Source: an uncultured Prochlorococcus sp.
GTDB taxonomy: Bacteria > Cyanobacteriota > Cyanobacteriia > PCC-6307 > Cyanobiaceae
Direction: 5' to 3'
DNA length: 43,623 nt
Assembly (NCBI GenBank): GCA_902606505.1
Contig: CACLGU010000008.1
Coordinates: 1 to 43,623, forward strand
Numbering within the stretch: position 1 is the stretch's first letter; the number at the start of each line of letters is the position of its first letter. Positions 10,341 through 21,639 of this stretch are shown here, piece after piece. Position numbers and translations under genes: made by a program. The notes beneath the pieces are model-generated. The model was not told the origin of the DNA, did no database searches, and saw nothing but the letters and a program-made list of their open reading frames with translations.

Positions 10341-10849
10341 ATTTAACTCTCTTAGCTACAGAAGGTTTTGGATTGAATTTCGATTTATTCGAAACTAATA
10401 TCCTTAATTGGGCTGTAGTGGTTTTTGGCCTTTATAAATTTTTGCCTAGTTTCCTAGGTAAAATGCTTCAAAAAAGAAGAGAAGGGATTCTTCTTGAATT
10501 AAAAGATGCTGAAGATCGACTTCTCAATGCAACTCAAGCTTTAGAGAAGGCAAAGAAAGACTTATCTTTAGCAGAAGAAAAAGCTTCTCAAATAAAAGCA
10601 GATTCTCTCAAAAGATCTGAATCAATCAGAATGGAAAGTGAGAAAAAAGCAATCGAAGAGATGGCACGAATTAAACAAAGTGCAATTTCTGATGAGAGCT
10701 CTGAAGCATCCAGAGCAATTTCTCAACTTCGAAAAGAAGCTGTTGAATTAGCAATTAAAAAAGCTTTAGATTCTCTACCAAATAGACTTGATAAAACAAC
10801 ACAAGAAAATTTGGTTACTCAATCAATTAATAATATTGAGGTGAACTAA
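10337..10849 (+). CDS. atpF: ATP synthase F0 subunit b
   Basis: A 170-aa subunit with one span near residues 22-42 ([20 protein letters not shown]), then a coiled coil from [16 protein letters not shown] onward. It pairs with b' to hold the F1 head against rotation. A short pre-membrane N-terminus (about 20 residues) is typical of the cyanobacterial b subunit. The ATG overlaps the b' stop, and its own stop overlaps the delta start (TAATG). Confidence 0.95.
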   Translation: MNLTLLATEGFGLNFDLFETNILNWAVVVFGLYKFLPSFLGKMLQKRREGILLELKDAEDRLLNATQALEKAKKDLSLAEEKASQIKADSLKRSESIRMESEKKAIEEMARIKQSAISDESSEASRAISQLRKEAVELAIKKALDSLPNRLDKTTQENLVTQSINNIEVN

Positions 10850-11391
10850 TGCCACTTTTAAATTCAGTTACTACACCATATGCAGAGGCATTACTTCAAG
10901 TTGTGAATGAAAATTCGCAAACTGAAGAGATTGTTTCTGAGGTTAAACAACTTTTAGAATTATTAAATGATTCTCCTGAATTGGAGAAGGCATTTTCCTC
11001 TCCTGTTTTAGAGACAGATGCTAAGAAGAAAATCATTATTGAAATTTTTTCAAATAAGGTAAATTCTTCTTTACTGAATTTCTTGAAATTATTGGCCGAT
11101 AGGCAAAGAATTGGAATTATTACTTCTATTCTTGAAAGGTTTTTAGAAATTTATCGAGAAAATAGTAATATTGCTTTGGCAACCGTTACTTCAGCAGTCG
11201 AGCTTACAGATGAACAGAAAGGTTTAATTACCCAAAAGATCATCAATATAGCAGGAACTGAAAAATTAGAACTTGTAACTAAAATTGACCCATCTCTTAT
11301 TGGTGGTTTCGTCGCCAGTGTAGGATCGAAAGTAATTGATGCTTCCCTTGCTTCACAAATTAGAAAACTTGGTTTGTCACTTTCCAAGTAA
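10849..11391 (+). CDS. atpH: ATP synthase F1 subunit delta
   Basis: A 180-aa soluble subunit of normal length (OSCP type). Seen: TTPYAEALLQVVNENSQTEE at the N-terminus and the conserved C-terminal DPSLIGGFVASVGSKVIDAS. It joins the peripheral stalk to the top of F1. It starts on the last base of the b stop codon. Called atpD in cyanobacterial naming. Confidence 0.95.
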   Translation: MPLLNSVTTPYAEALLQVVNENSQTEEIVSEVKQLLELLNDSPELEKAFSSPVLETDAKKKIIIEIFSNKVNSSLLNFLKLLADRQRIGIITSILERFLEIYRENSNIALATVTSAVELTDEQKGLITQKIINIAGTEKLELVTKIDPSLIGGFVASVGSKVIDASLASQIRKLGLSLSK

Positions 11392-11409
11392 CTTTTAAAT
11401 CAACCTTAA

Positions 11410-12939
<1,530 letters not shown>

Positions 12940-12958
12940 ATTTATTTAAGGAAATATC

Positions 12959-13909
12959 ATGGCAAATCTTAAAGAAATTAGAGATCGAATAGTTTCTGTT
13001 AAAAATACACGAAAAATAACAGAAGCCATGAGATTAGTTGCAGCTGCAAAAGTTAGGAGGGCACAAGATCAAGTTCTTAAGAGTAGGCCTTTTGCAGATA
13101 AACTTGCTAGGGTTTTAGAAAATATTCAGTCTAGAGTTCAGTTTGAAGCTGTAGATTCTCCTCTTCTATCAAAAAGAGATGTAAAAACAATTTCTTTAGT
13201 ATGCATAACTGCTGATAGAGGATTATGTGGAGGATACAATACCAACATAATCAAGAAGGTGGAAATTAGGTATGCAGAGCTGATTAAACAAGGTTATGCA
13301 CCAAATTTGATCTTAGTTGGTAAAAAGGCAATAGGTTATTTCCAAAATAGGAAAGATAGATACACAATTAAAAGTACATTTAAAGAGCTGGAACAGGTAC
13401 CAACTGCAACAGATTCTGATGGTATAACTAGCGAAGTCTTAGCTGAATTTCTTTCAGAAAATTCTGATAGAGTGGAAATTATTTATACGAAATTCATCAC
13501 TTTAGTTAGTTGCGCCCCTGTCGTTCAAACACTATTGCCACTTGACCCTCAAGGAATCGCCGAGGAAAACGATGAAATTTTTAGGTTGACTACAAAAGAT
13601 AGTAAGTTACTTGTTGAAAAATCAAATACTGAAAAAAGTGATTCAGAGAAGTTGCCATCAGATATTGTTTTTGAACAAAGTCCTGATCAACTATTAGATT
13701 CTTTATTACCATTATATTTACAGAATCAGGTACTAAGAGCTCTTCAAGAGTCGGCAGCTTCAGAACTCGCTTGCAGGATGACTGCTATGAATAATGCGAG
13801 TGATAATGCTAAAGAATTAGCAAGTACTTTGAATCTAACCTACAACAAAGCCAGACAAGCAGCTATTACTCAAGAAATATTAGAAGTTGTAGGAGGATCA
13901 GCAGTTTAG
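12959..13909 (+). CDS. atpC: ATP synthase F1 subunit gamma
   Basis: A 316-aa central-stalk subunit. N-terminal [20 protein letters not shown] and C-terminal [29 protein letters not shown] are the family signatures. The middle (about residues 195-240, with the acidic, Lys-rich run [13 protein letters not shown]-like) corresponds to the insertion seen in cyanobacterial and chloroplast gamma subunits; no regulatory Cys pair is visible in it. Last ATPase gene of the operon. atpG in E. coli naming. Confidence 0.96.
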   Translation: MANLKEIRDRIVSVKNTRKITEAMRLVAAAKVRRAQDQVLKSRPFADKLARVLENIQSRVQFEAVDSPLLSKRDVKTISLVCITADRGLCGGYNTNIIKKVEIRYAELIKQGYAPNLILVGKKAIGYFQNRKDRYTIKSTFKELEQVPTATDSDGITSEVLAEFLSENSDRVEIIYTKFITLVSCAPVVQTLLPLDPQGIAEENDEIFRLTTKDSKLLVEKSNTEKSDSEKLPSDIVFEQSPDQLLDSLLPLYLQNQVLRALQESAASELACRMTAMNNASDNAKELASTLNLTYNKARQAAITQEILEVVGGSAV

Positions 13910-13925
13910 CGATAAGATTTAGGAT

Positions 13926-14252
13926 ATGCCTGAATACAATATCAAAGTTCAATTTGAGCAAAAGACTTTTAGTTTTTTATGTTCTGAAGATCAAGATATT
14001 ATTTCAGCGGCAAAAATGAATGGAATAGACTTACCAAGTAGTTGTTGTTCAGGAGTTTGTACAGATTGTGCATCCATGATATTGGAAGGATCTGTAGATC
14101 AAGAAGATGCTATGGGGTTAAATGATGATTTGAGGGAAAAGGGCTTTGCACTTTTGTGTGTGGCATATCCCAAGTCAAATTTGAATATCGTTATTGGTAA
14201 AGAAGTCGAAGATGATTTATATAATGATCAATTTGGTAAATATCAAAAATGA
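13926..14252 (+). CDS. petF: Plant-type [2Fe-2S] ferredoxin
   Basis: A 108-aa ferredoxin. The cluster ligands are visible as C-X4-C-X2-C in SSCCSGVCTDCASM (about residues 38-50) and a fourth Cys in FALLCVAYP about 30 residues later. Family role: soluble one-electron carrier. The C-terminal tail (EVEDDLYNDQFGKYQK) is acidic. It starts 16 bp after the gamma gene and overlaps the next gene by 4 bp, so it belongs to the atp transcript or directly follows it. Which partner enzyme it serves is not shown by sequence; petF is used as the family symbol only. Confidence 0.88.
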   Translation: MPEYNIKVQFEQKTFSFLCSEDQDIISAAKMNGIDLPSSCCSGVCTDCASMILEGSVDQEDAMGLNDDLREKGFALLCVAYPKSNLNIVIGKEVEDDLYNDQFGKYQK

Positions 14253-14440
14253 AATTAAGTTCAGTTGATTATTATTTAGATTGGCCAGTTTCAATAAAAT
14301 TAAAATATTTAAGAGAATTCATCATTGCAAATTTAGAAAAAAAAGGTGATTTAATTCGATGGTCAATTGTTGATATTCAAAATTCTATTGACTCTTTTGG
14401 GACAAAAAAACTTAAAATTAAAGCTGTCATAGCTAATTAA
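14249..14440 (+). CDS. Conserved hypothetical 63-aa protein after ferredoxin
   Basis: I do not recognise a family. The 63-aa product (MKLSSVDYYLDWPVSIKLKY...) has a helical N-terminal half and a basic C-terminus (GTKKLKIKAVIAN). The overlap ATGA with the ferredoxin stop indicates coupled translation, which is the main support for its being real. It is followed 27 bp later by the DUF3326 gene. No membrane segment or metal motif is visible. Confidence 0.7.
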   Translation: MKLSSVDYYLDWPVSIKLKYLREFIIANLEKKGDLIRWSIVDIQNSIDSFGTKKLKIKAVIAN

Positions 14441-14467
14441 AAAATATAAATTTAAATATTTTAAATA

Positions 14468-15526
14468 ATGGAAAATTCACCAACAATATTCATTGTTCCA
14501 ACTGGTATTGGTTGTGAAGTAGGAGGTTTTGCTGGGGATGCACTTCCTACCGCAAAATTATTAGCATCGGCAAGTGGATGTTTAATTACTCATCCAAATG
14601 TTATGAATGGCGGTACTCTTTCTGAAAAAGATAAAAATATTTTTTATGTTGAAGGTTATAGTTTAGACCGACTTGCTAAAGGAGAAATAGCTTTAAAAAG
14701 TGTAAAGCAGCAGAAAATTGGGATAATTTTTGATTCAGCCATTGAAAAAGAAATATTAGTAAGACATTTACAAGTTGCTGATGCATGTGTCTCTACTTTA
14801 GGGATTAATGTTCATTCTTATGTGATTACAAAAAAGCCTTTAAACATAGTTATTGATTCTGATTCTTCAAACATCAGTGGTGGCACATTTGAAAATCCTG
14901 AGATTCTAATTGATGCTGGAAAATGTTTAATAGAAAAAGGAGTTACGGCAATAGCAATTGTGGCAAAATTTCCAGATAATCCAAATTCTTTAGAAACAAA
15001 TATCTATCGCGAGGGGAAAGGGATTGATCCTATTTCTGGAGTCGAAGCAGTAATAAGTCATTTAATTAGCAAATTTTTAAAAGTTCCCTGTGCTCACGCA
15101 CCTGCTTTAAATCCAATTGAATTGAATGAAAATTTAGATCCTCGTGCAGCTGCAGAAGAAATAGGATACACCTTTTTACCATCAGTACTGATTGGGTTAA
15201 GCAATGCACCTGACATTGTTGAATTGCCTGCTAAAAATGAATTAATCTCACTACACCCTGATCAGATTGAATCTATTGTTGTTCCTAATGGGGCACTAGG
15301 TGGAGAAGCAGTACTAGCAGGGCTTGAAAAAGGTTTAAATATTATCTCTGTAAAAAATCAAAACACATTAAAAGTGACAAATGAGTTTTATGATTATCCC
15401 AATCTTTTTGAAGTCGATAATTATTTAGAGGCTGCAGGCATAATTCTTGCTATCAAAAAAGGCATCAACCTCAAGTCAATTAAAAGGCCTATAAAAAAAA
15501 TCCAAAAATGTACTTTTAGCGATTAA
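14468..15526 (+). CDS. DUF3326 family protein
   Basis: A 352-aa soluble protein. The N-terminus FIVPTGIGCEVGGFAGDALP and the stretch LLASASGCLITHPNVMNGGT are what I associate with the cyanobacterial DUF3326 family, whose function is unknown to me. Later segments include GIDPISGVEAVISHLISK, CAHAPALNP and VPNGALGGEAVLAGLEKG; the conserved Gly, His and Cys residues suggest an enzyme. Third of a ferredoxin / 63-aa / DUF3326 string. It overlaps the stop of nadE by 4 bp, tail to tail. Confidence 0.82.
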   Translation: MENSPTIFIVPTGIGCEVGGFAGDALPTAKLLASASGCLITHPNVMNGGTLSEKDKNIFYVEGYSLDRLAKGEIALKSVKQQKIGIIFDSAIEKEILVRHLQVADACVSTLGINVHSYVITKKPLNIVIDSDSSNISGGTFENPEILIDAGKCLIEKGVTAIAIVAKFPDNPNSLETNIYREGKGIDPISGVEAVISHLISKFLKVPCAHAPALNPIELNENLDPRAAAEEIGYTFLPSVLIGLSNAPDIVELPAKNELISLHPDQIESIVVPNGALGGEAVLAGLEKGLNIISVKNQNTLKVTNEFYDYPNLFEVDNYLEAAGIILAIKKGINLKSIKRPIKKIQKCTFSD

Positions 15527-17220
15527 TAAGATATTGCTATTGGAACTCTCCAGTCACTTCCTAATGATTGACTGCTTATTTTTAGAATTGGAGGAGCCTG
15601 TTTCCTTTTAAATTCTGCTTTTTTCATAAGTGAAATTATTTTTAAAATTAATTCTTTTTTATAACCATCTTCTTCAAGTTGTTTTAAATCTTTTTTCTCT
15701 TCAATAATTCCTTTAAGAATATTATCTAGGATGGAATAAGGTGGGAGAGAATCAGTATCTAATTGATTAGGCCCTAATTCAGCACTTGGAGCTTTTTTAC
15801 GTATATTTTCTCCAATTATATCTACATTCATTTCTAACATATATGATTTTCTGTGATTAATTGAATCTTTACTATCAAGCCAATTGCATAATTTAAAAAC
15901 ATTACTCTTATATAAATCCCCTATTACAGATAATCCTCCATTCATATCACCATAAAGTGTGCAATATCCTACGGCTAGTTCCGATTTATTACCTGTTGAA
16001 AGTAATAAATGCTTTTCTTGATTTGCTAAAGCCATCAGAAGCGTTCCTCTTATCCTTGACTGAATATTTTGATTTGTTATTTCAGCCATCTCGAAATCTA
16101 TGTTTTTTATGAAAGACTCTTCAAAAGAGGTCATCAAGTTTTCAATTGGGATGCTGTTGAAATTTATATTTAACCTTCTAGCTAAATCTTTTGCATCACT
16201 CTTTGAATGAGATGAGCTCCATTTAGACGGCATTGAGACGCAATAAATATTATCACTTCCAAGTGCAGCAGTTGCAATTGCTGAAACAAGTGCTGAATCA
16301 ATGCCACCGCTCAATCCAATTAAAGCTGTTTTAAATCCACATTTTTTTGCATAATCTTTAACACCAAGGACTAATGCATCAAAAATTGAGGACATCTCGG
16401 AGTTTTTAAATTTATTTTTTTCAGGTCTTGTTTGATCAATTTCCCAACTGGAGAGCTCTTCTGAAAAGGATTTAAGCTGCTTTATTTTTGATCCATTCTT
16501 ATCAAGGATAAAACTACTTCCATCAAAAATTAAATTATCATTTGCCCCAATCTGGTTTACATAAATCAGAGGTACTTGAAGATATTGTGCAGCAAAACTG
16601 GACACTTTTGATCTTAGCTCTAACTTTCTGAAAGTATATGGGGAGGCTGATAAATTTATTAAAATATTAACTTTTTTTTTCTTTAAATCAAGAATAGGAT
16701 TTTTTTTATGAATTCCTCTGCCTTCTATATCTTTGTTGACCCATAAATCCTCACATATAGTAAAGCCAAGTCGCCAAGTTTTATTTTTAATTTTTTTTTC
16801 TAATACGGAAACTTTTTCTTCTGATCTAAAGTATCTTTTCTCATCAAATACTTCGTAAGTAGGAAGAATAATTTTACGAGCAATTATTTTCCATTCACCG
16901 CCCTCAAGCAAAGCAATAGAGTTATAAAGGTTTGGAAAAAAAGAATCATTTATTATCTCAGCTATCCCTACTGTGATACTTAAGTTTCTATATTTTTTAT
17001 TTATATCTAAGGCTAATTGATCAATTATTTGATATTGATTTTTTATTAAATTTTTTTTAAAAAGTAAGTCATTTGCAGGATATCCCCATAATGACAATTC
17101 TGGAGTAAGAACAAAATCAGCAGAAATTGAGCAAGCTTTCGAAGCAATATATAGTATTTTTTTTGCATTGCCCTCTAAATCTCCAACTACTGGATTTATT
17201 TGAGCAAGTAAAAACTTCAT
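15523..17220 (-). CDS. nadE: Glutamine-dependent NAD+ synthetase
   Basis: A 565-aa two-domain enzyme. The N-terminal nitrilase-type glutaminase domain shows the triad regions TPELSLWGYPANDL (Glu), KIILPTYEVFDEKRYF (Lys) and FTICEDLWVN (Cys). The C-terminal synthetase domain has the PP-loop GLSGGIDSALVSAIA (about residue 292) and STGNKSELAVGYCTLYGDMN. It amidates deamido-NAD+ using ammonia from glutamine, the last step of NAD synthesis. nadD lies just upstream, overlapping by 4 bp: consecutive steps of one pathway in one operon. Confidence 0.96.
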   Translation of the reverse strand: MKFLLAQINPVVGDLEGNAKKILYIASKACSISADFVLTPELSLWGYPANDLLFKKNLIKNQYQIIDQLALDINKKYRNLSITVGIAEIINDSFFPNLYNSIALLEGGEWKIIARKIILPTYEVFDEKRYFRSEEKVSVLEKKIKNKTWRLGFTICEDLWVNKDIEGRGIHKKNPILDLKKKKVNILINLSASPYTFRKLELRSKVSSFAAQYLQVPLIYVNQIGANDNLIFDGSSFILDKNGSKIKQLKSFSEELSSWEIDQTRPEKNKFKNSEMSSIFDALVLGVKDYAKKCGFKTALIGLSGGIDSALVSAIATAALGSDNIYCVSMPSKWSSSHSKSDAKDLARRLNINFNSIPIENLMTSFEESFIKNIDFEMAEITNQNIQSRIRGTLLMALANQEKHLLLSTGNKSELAVGYCTLYGDMNGGLSVIGDLYKSNVFKLCNWLDSKDSINHRKSYMLEMNVDIIGENIRKKAPSAELGPNQLDTDSLPPYSILDNILKGIIEEKKDLKQLEEDGYKKELILKIISLMKKAEFKRKQAPPILKISSQSLGSDWRVPIAISY

Positions 17221-17795
17221 TCAACTAATTTAGTAGATTCATATAAATTATTCTTCTTAACTATATCTATTAATGACGTTGGTAAATTAGAACAATTAAA
17301 ATTTAATCTAAAATTAGAACTTGAAGTTTCTGGGATTTTGATGGTTGAAATCTTAAATTTCACTTTGTAAGTCTCTAACATTTTAAGAGTATTTGATTCA
17401 ACAGGATATCCCTCTCTTAAAATTATATAAAAACTTACCTCCAAAATAATCTTGTCAAAATTTTTCCAGTAGAAAATATCTTTAATTAAATCACTCCCAA
17501 TAACAAAATCTAAATTATTAAATTCATAAATTTCTTTGCATTTTTTAATTGAATCTACTGCCCATTGGCTACTAACACTTTGATTAAATAAAATTTTAGG
17601 ATTATCTAAATCTTCAATAAGAGTTTTTAATAAATAGCTACGAATTGATATATCCTCTATGTGCTTTTTTGTGGGGTTATTGCTCACATAGCTAATAGTA
17701 AAAGCATAAATTTTTGATAATTCTTCAAGTATTTTTTTATGTCCAATGGTAGGTGGATCTGCACTAGTACCAAATAATGCAATGCTTTTTCCCAT
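17217..17795 (-). CDS. nadD: Nicotinate-nucleotide adenylyltransferase
   Basis: A 192-aa nucleotidyltransferase-fold protein. ALFGTSADPPTIGHKKIL at the N-terminus is the family's GTFDPxHxGH motif with Thr in place of the first His. The late SSSNFRLNF corresponds to the ISSTxIR motif in a divergent form. It makes deamido-NAD+ from nicotinate mononucleotide, which the adjacent nadE amidates. Divergence of both motifs leaves some room for another cytidylyltransferase-like activity, but context strongly supports NadD. Confidence 0.88.
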   Translation of the reverse strand: MGKSIALFGTSADPPTIGHKKILEELSKIYAFTISYVSNNPTKKHIEDISIRSYLLKTLIEDLDNPKILFNQSVSSQWAVDSIKKCKEIYEFNNLDFVIGSDLIKDIFYWKNFDKIILEVSFYIILREGYPVESNTLKMLETYKVKFKISTIKIPETSSSNFRLNFNCSNLPTSLIDIVKKNNLYESTKLVE

Positions 17796-17803
17796 TTTAA
17801 GCT

Positions 17804-19045
17804 TTAAGGTAGAAAACTAATAAAGTTATTATTTAAATTTCTTTTTGTTAAATAAATATTTAAATGTTTAAAAATCTCTGGTTCATTAAAAATAATATTT
17901 TTTAGTATTATGTAAGGCTCTATAAACGAAGCTTTGCTTTTTTTAAATATCTCTTTGGCTGCTAATTTCCCAAGATTTTTTGTAGAATAAACTGCTATTG
18001 CTGCCTGAATAATTGCTATGGGCCCATAGGGTAATAATGATAGCCCGTTAGTGAAAGGTGCTGTAAGTAAAATTACTTTCCTAACAAGATTAAAAGATGT
18101 ATTTACTCCGACTTGAGTGAAGCCCAAAAATAAATTATTAATTGATATATTTTTGAATATTTTCCTAGTAGATTCACCCTTTAAATTTAAGCCGTAAATA
18201 TTACTTAATTCGCTAATCAATGCAGTATCTAGTGCAAGACTACCAGCAATATCGAAAAGAATAAAAGGATTAAGAGCTACCGTTGATGCCTTGATTGTCG
18301 AAAATTTACCAATAGTTGATTGCGCTAATTTCTGCCTTTTTTTCAATCTTTGCTCTTTTATCTGCAGAAACAATTTGTCAGCTGATTGAAGAGAATTTAG
18401 TGTTAAAAATATCTCACCATGTTGATTTATTATCTTTGTCATGTAATTTTTCAGATTGTTTTCATAATTAATAATTATGGGAATATTTAAATCTTTTGGA
18501 AGCTTAAACTTTATACTTTCTATTATTTGTTTTAATTCAACTTTATTGAAAAGATCGATTTTATTTAAAGTTACAACAATTTTTTTTCCATCTTTAATCA
18601 AGGAGTTGATTTCGCTTAATTCATTTCTATTTAAATCTCCTGAGACTATAAATAAAATAATATCTGAGTGATTTATACACGAGTAAACTTTATCTGGGAA
18701 TTCAATATCGCAGAAATCAAATCCTGGAGAATCTAGCAACTCTATACTTTTGAGTGTTTGATCTTTAATATTCCATTCTTTAGCTTGTATTTCTCTTGTG
18801 GTCCCATTTATTATATCCGTTTTGAATATATCTTCTTTTAATAAAGAATTTAAAACAGAGGATTTTCCCACGCCCGATTTACCATATGCGCCAATTCTTA
18901 TTTTTTTTTCTTTTAGCCTAAAAAGTTGTTGATTAAAGGAAATTATGTCTCTATTAAAAAAACTTTTTTCATAGTTGGTAAGATCAATAGTCTCCCACCA
19001 ATTTTGCAAAAGTAAATAATTTTTATGAATTTTCAATTCTTTCAT
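17804..19045 (-). CDS. Era-like GTPase with hydrophobic C-terminal region
   Basis: A 413-aa protein. The N-terminal half is a TRAFAC-type G domain: GAYGKSGVGKSSVLNSLL (P-loop, about residue 53), GTTREI (G2), ELLDSPGFD (G3) and VVTLNKIDLF (G4). The C-terminal half has hydrophobic helices (around 255-280 and 325-355) as in cyanobacterial GTPases with a DUF697-like membrane-associated region. Substrate and role are unknown. It sits 8 bp before nadD and 3 bp after the DUF21 gene, so it is part of that four-gene unit. Confidence 0.78.
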   Translation of the reverse strand: MKELKIHKNYLLLQNWWETIDLTNYEKSFFNRDIISFNQQLFRLKEKKIRIGAYGKSGVGKSSVLNSLLKEDIFKTDIINGTTREIQAKEWNIKDQTLKSIELLDSPGFDFCDIEFPDKVYSCINHSDIILFIVSGDLNRNELSEINSLIKDGKKIVVTLNKIDLFNKVELKQIIESIKFKLPKDLNIPIIINYENNLKNYMTKIINQHGEIFLTLNSLQSADKLFLQIKEQRLKKRQKLAQSTIGKFSTIKASTVALNPFILFDIAGSLALDTALISELSNIYGLNLKGESTRKIFKNISINNLFLGFTQVGVNTSFNLVRKVILLTAPFTNGLSLLPYGPIAIIQAAIAVYSTKNLGKLAAKEIFKKSKASFIEPYIILKNIIFNEPEIFKHLNIYLTKRNLNNNFISFLP

Positions 19046-19048
19046 AAT

Positions 19049-20026
19049 TTATTTTTTCCACCAGCCAGCTAATACAGACAACACAGCTTCTGCACCAATA
19101 ATTCCCACGAATCCTCCAAATTCATCTACTACTACTTTCACTCCTTTATGATTCTTGTCAAATCTTGTTAATAATTGATCTGCCTTAATCATTTCGGGAA
19201 TGTAGTCTACAGGTTCGCAGATTTCTGATAATAATTTTTTATTTTCCCCATTAATTAATTCTGCTAACATTTTTTCACGTTCAACTACTCCTTGTATTTT
19301 GTCAACTTTATCTCCTAAAACGACCCACCATGTAGAGTTGTCAGACATTATAAGTTTTGAAATTTCATCAAGATTAGAAGAGCCATCAAGACACGGCGCT
19401 GATACCCTAGGTATCATTAAGTCTTTCGCTTTTAAGTCATTTAATTGAAAAACCTTAAATATCATTGCCGCTTCATCAGCCTCTATTAAACCTTTTTGAC
19501 TCCCAATTTTTGCCATTTGTCTAATTTCCTCTTCATCAGTTGAAATTTCATTTTCTGCAGTAATAACAGGAAATATTTGTTCGATTAATATTAAGAATGG
19601 CTTCATTAAGATATTTAATATTCTCAAGATAGGAACTGATAATAATGCTATTTGAACTGAAAATCTTGTACCAAGAGCTTTCGGAAGAACTTCTCCTACT
19701 AAAACAACTAAAATATAAAAAACAATTGAAAATAAGGTTAAGCCGTAACTGCTATTAATTACTAATGCTCCGTATACCCCTAAAATAAGACTCCCAATGA
19801 TGTTAAATCCGTTATTAGTAATAGTAATTACAGTTAGTGTCCTTCCAAGGTGTTTTCTAAGTTTAAGTAGTTGATTTGCAGAACTTTTTGGCTTTTGTTT
19901 TGAGGCTAATTCTAAAATTCTTATTGAATTCACAGCTAAAAAAGCTGCCTCTACTCCCGAACAACATGCAGACCCAATTAAAATTATCAAAATGAGGAAT
20001 ATTAAACCGTAAACACTTGGTTCCAT
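19049..20026 (-). CDS. CNNM/HlyC-type membrane protein (DUF21 plus CBS)
   Basis: A 325-aa protein. The N-terminal DUF21 transmembrane domain (spans near 7-30, 60-85, 90-110 and 125-145; GSACCSGVEAAFLAVNSIRI, VGEVLPKALGTRFS) is followed by a pair of CBS motifs (LMIPRVSAPCLDGSSNLDEI, GVKVVVDEFGGFVGIIGAE). The family is linked to Mg2+/Co2+ transport or efflux; hemolysin is a legacy name. The C-terminal CorC_HlyC domain found in longer relatives is missing, so this is the short form. First gene of the operon leading to nadE. Confidence 0.85.
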   Translation of the reverse strand: MEPSVYGLIFLILIILIGSACCSGVEAAFLAVNSIRILELASKQKPKSSANQLLKLRKHLGRTLTVITITNNGFNIIGSLILGVYGALVINSSYGLTLFSIVFYILVVLVGEVLPKALGTRFSVQIALLSVPILRILNILMKPFLILIEQIFPVITAENEISTDEEEIRQMAKIGSQKGLIEADEAAMIFKVFQLNDLKAKDLMIPRVSAPCLDGSSNLDEISKLIMSDNSTWWVVLGDKVDKIQGVVEREKMLAELINGENKKLLSEICEPVDYIPEMIKADQLLTRFDKNHKGVKVVVDEFGGFVGIIGAEAVLSVLAGWWKK

Positions 20027-20100
20027 TAAAATAGGTAAGTTACTAATTCTGTTTTAATTCATTCTTCCATTTTTTTTTAAAACACGCCAATACACTATTT

Positions 20101-21426
20101 ATGTCTAAACCTGACAATAAAATTTTTGAAGAAAGAAGAGAAATTTTCCTAAATAAATTAAAAGGAAAAGCTGCTATTATTCCTGGAGCTAATCTCGTAA
20201 AGCACCATTCTGATTGTGAATATCCTTTTAGACAAGATAGTAATTTTTGGTATTTGACCGGTTTCGATGAGCCAGATGCAATCGCTCTTTTTTTATCTCA
20301 TAAGCCAAAAGGAGAGAGGTTTATTATGTTTGTTGCTCCAAAAGATGTTATTAGTGAGGTTTGGCATGGCTTTAGATGGGGTTTACAAGGCGCTGAAAAA
20401 GAATTTAAGGCAGATAAGGCCCACTCCATAACCGAATTGAAAGATTTACTCCCTGGCTACATTAAAGGATCTGATGAACTGGTTTTTTCTATTGGTAAGC
20501 ATCCATCAATTGAAAAAATAATACTGGAAATTTTTTCAAAACAACTTGAAAATCGCTCAAGATTAGGTATTGGTGGAAATTCTATAAAATCTCCAGAAAT
20601 TTACTTAAATGAGATGAGATTAATTAAAAGTGAATTTGAAATTAAGAGAATGAGAGAGGCTATACAAATTTCAGCAGAAGCTCATGAACTAGTTAGAGAA
20701 TCTATCTCATCGAAAAAAAATGAAAGACAAATTCAGGGTCTTCTGGAGGGATTCTTTTTGGAAAAAGGTGCAAGAGGTCCTGCTTATAACTCTATTGTTG
20801 CTTCAGGAGATAATGCATGTATTTTGCATTACACTTCAAATAACTCACCTTTAAAGAAGGAAGACTTATTGTTGGTTGATGCAGGCTGTTCATTAACTGA
20901 TTATTACAACGGAGATATTACAAGAACTATTCCAATAGGGGGGAAATTTTCTCAAGAGCAAAAAATTATCTATGAAATTGTATTGAGTGCTCAGAAAAAT
21001 GCAATTAAGAGTGCTGTAACTGGATCGAATTCTAGTACTGTTCATAATGTCGCTTTAACAATTTTGATAGAGGGATTAAAAGAAATTGGTCTATTGGAGG
21101 GCGATACTGAGGAGATAATTGAGAATCAATCCTATAAACATCTTTATATGCATAGAACTGGACATTGGCTCGGCTTAGATGTTCATGATGTTGGAGCATA
21201 CAGAATGGGAGACTATGAAGTGCCATTACAGAATGGAATGATACTTACTGTAGAGCCCGGGATTTATATAAGTGATAGGATCCCAGTCCCTGAGGGACAA
21301 CCCCTCATTGACGAGAAATGGAAAGGCATAGGGATAAGAATAGAAGATGATGTTCTAGTCAAAGATAAAAATCCAGAAGTTTTAAGTATTTCTGCACTAA
21401 AAGAAATTTCTGATTTAGAGTTTTAA
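20101..21426 (+). CDS. pepP: Xaa-Pro aminopeptidase (aminopeptidase P)
   Basis: A 441-aa metallopeptidase of the M24B family. N-terminal creatinase-like domain (RREIFLNKLKGKAAIIPGAN, RQDSNFWYLTGFDEPDA). The catalytic pita-bread domain shows the dinuclear metal ligands in LLVDAGCSLTDYYNGDITRT (two Asp), HRTGHWLGLDVHDVG (His), VEPGIYIS (Glu) and GIRIEDDVLV (Glu). It removes N-terminal residues preceding proline. Divergent from the DUF21 operon with a 74-bp spacer. Confidence 0.95.
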   Translation: MSKPDNKIFEERREIFLNKLKGKAAIIPGANLVKHHSDCEYPFRQDSNFWYLTGFDEPDAIALFLSHKPKGERFIMFVAPKDVISEVWHGFRWGLQGAEKEFKADKAHSITELKDLLPGYIKGSDELVFSIGKHPSIEKIILEIFSKQLENRSRLGIGGNSIKSPEIYLNEMRLIKSEFEIKRMREAIQISAEAHELVRESISSKKNERQIQGLLEGFFLEKGARGPAYNSIVASGDNACILHYTSNNSPLKKEDLLLVDAGCSLTDYYNGDITRTIPIGGKFSQEQKIIYEIVLSAQKNAIKSAVTGSNSSTVHNVALTILIEGLKEIGLLEGDTEEIIENQSYKHLYMHRTGHWLGLDVHDVGAYRMGDYEVPLQNGMILTVEPGIYISDRIPVPEGQPLIDEKWKGIGIRIEDDVLVKDKNPEVLSISALKEISDLEF

Positions 21427-21480
21427 AATTTGACTTATCTAGATAATAGATTTATTTTTTATTAAGTTTAAAATACAAAA

Positions 21481-21639
21481 ATGAATAAGTCCGATTCATA
21501 TGATTTGAAACTCTCTCAAGCAAGAGGCTTAGCTAGTCAGCTTGGCATGTTCGCAGAAGAAAACGATATTCCTAAAGATCTTTGGGATTCATTGGAAGCT
21601 ACTATTTATGACTTTTATGAAGTATCTCATAATAGATAA
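21481..21639 (+). CDS. Small conserved 52-aa protein
   Basis: Too short for the ORF track. From the ATG at 21481 the frame reads MNKSDSYDLKLSQARGLASQ and ends EATIYDFYEVSHNR. The composition is balanced and helical, and it uses full-length codons without runs, which suggests a real gene. It lies 54 bp after pepP and 107 bp before the PSRP-3 gene on the same strand. No known domain recognised. Confidence 0.65.
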   Translation: MNKSDSYDLKLSQARGLASQLGMFAEENDIPKDLWDSLEATIYDFYEVSHNR

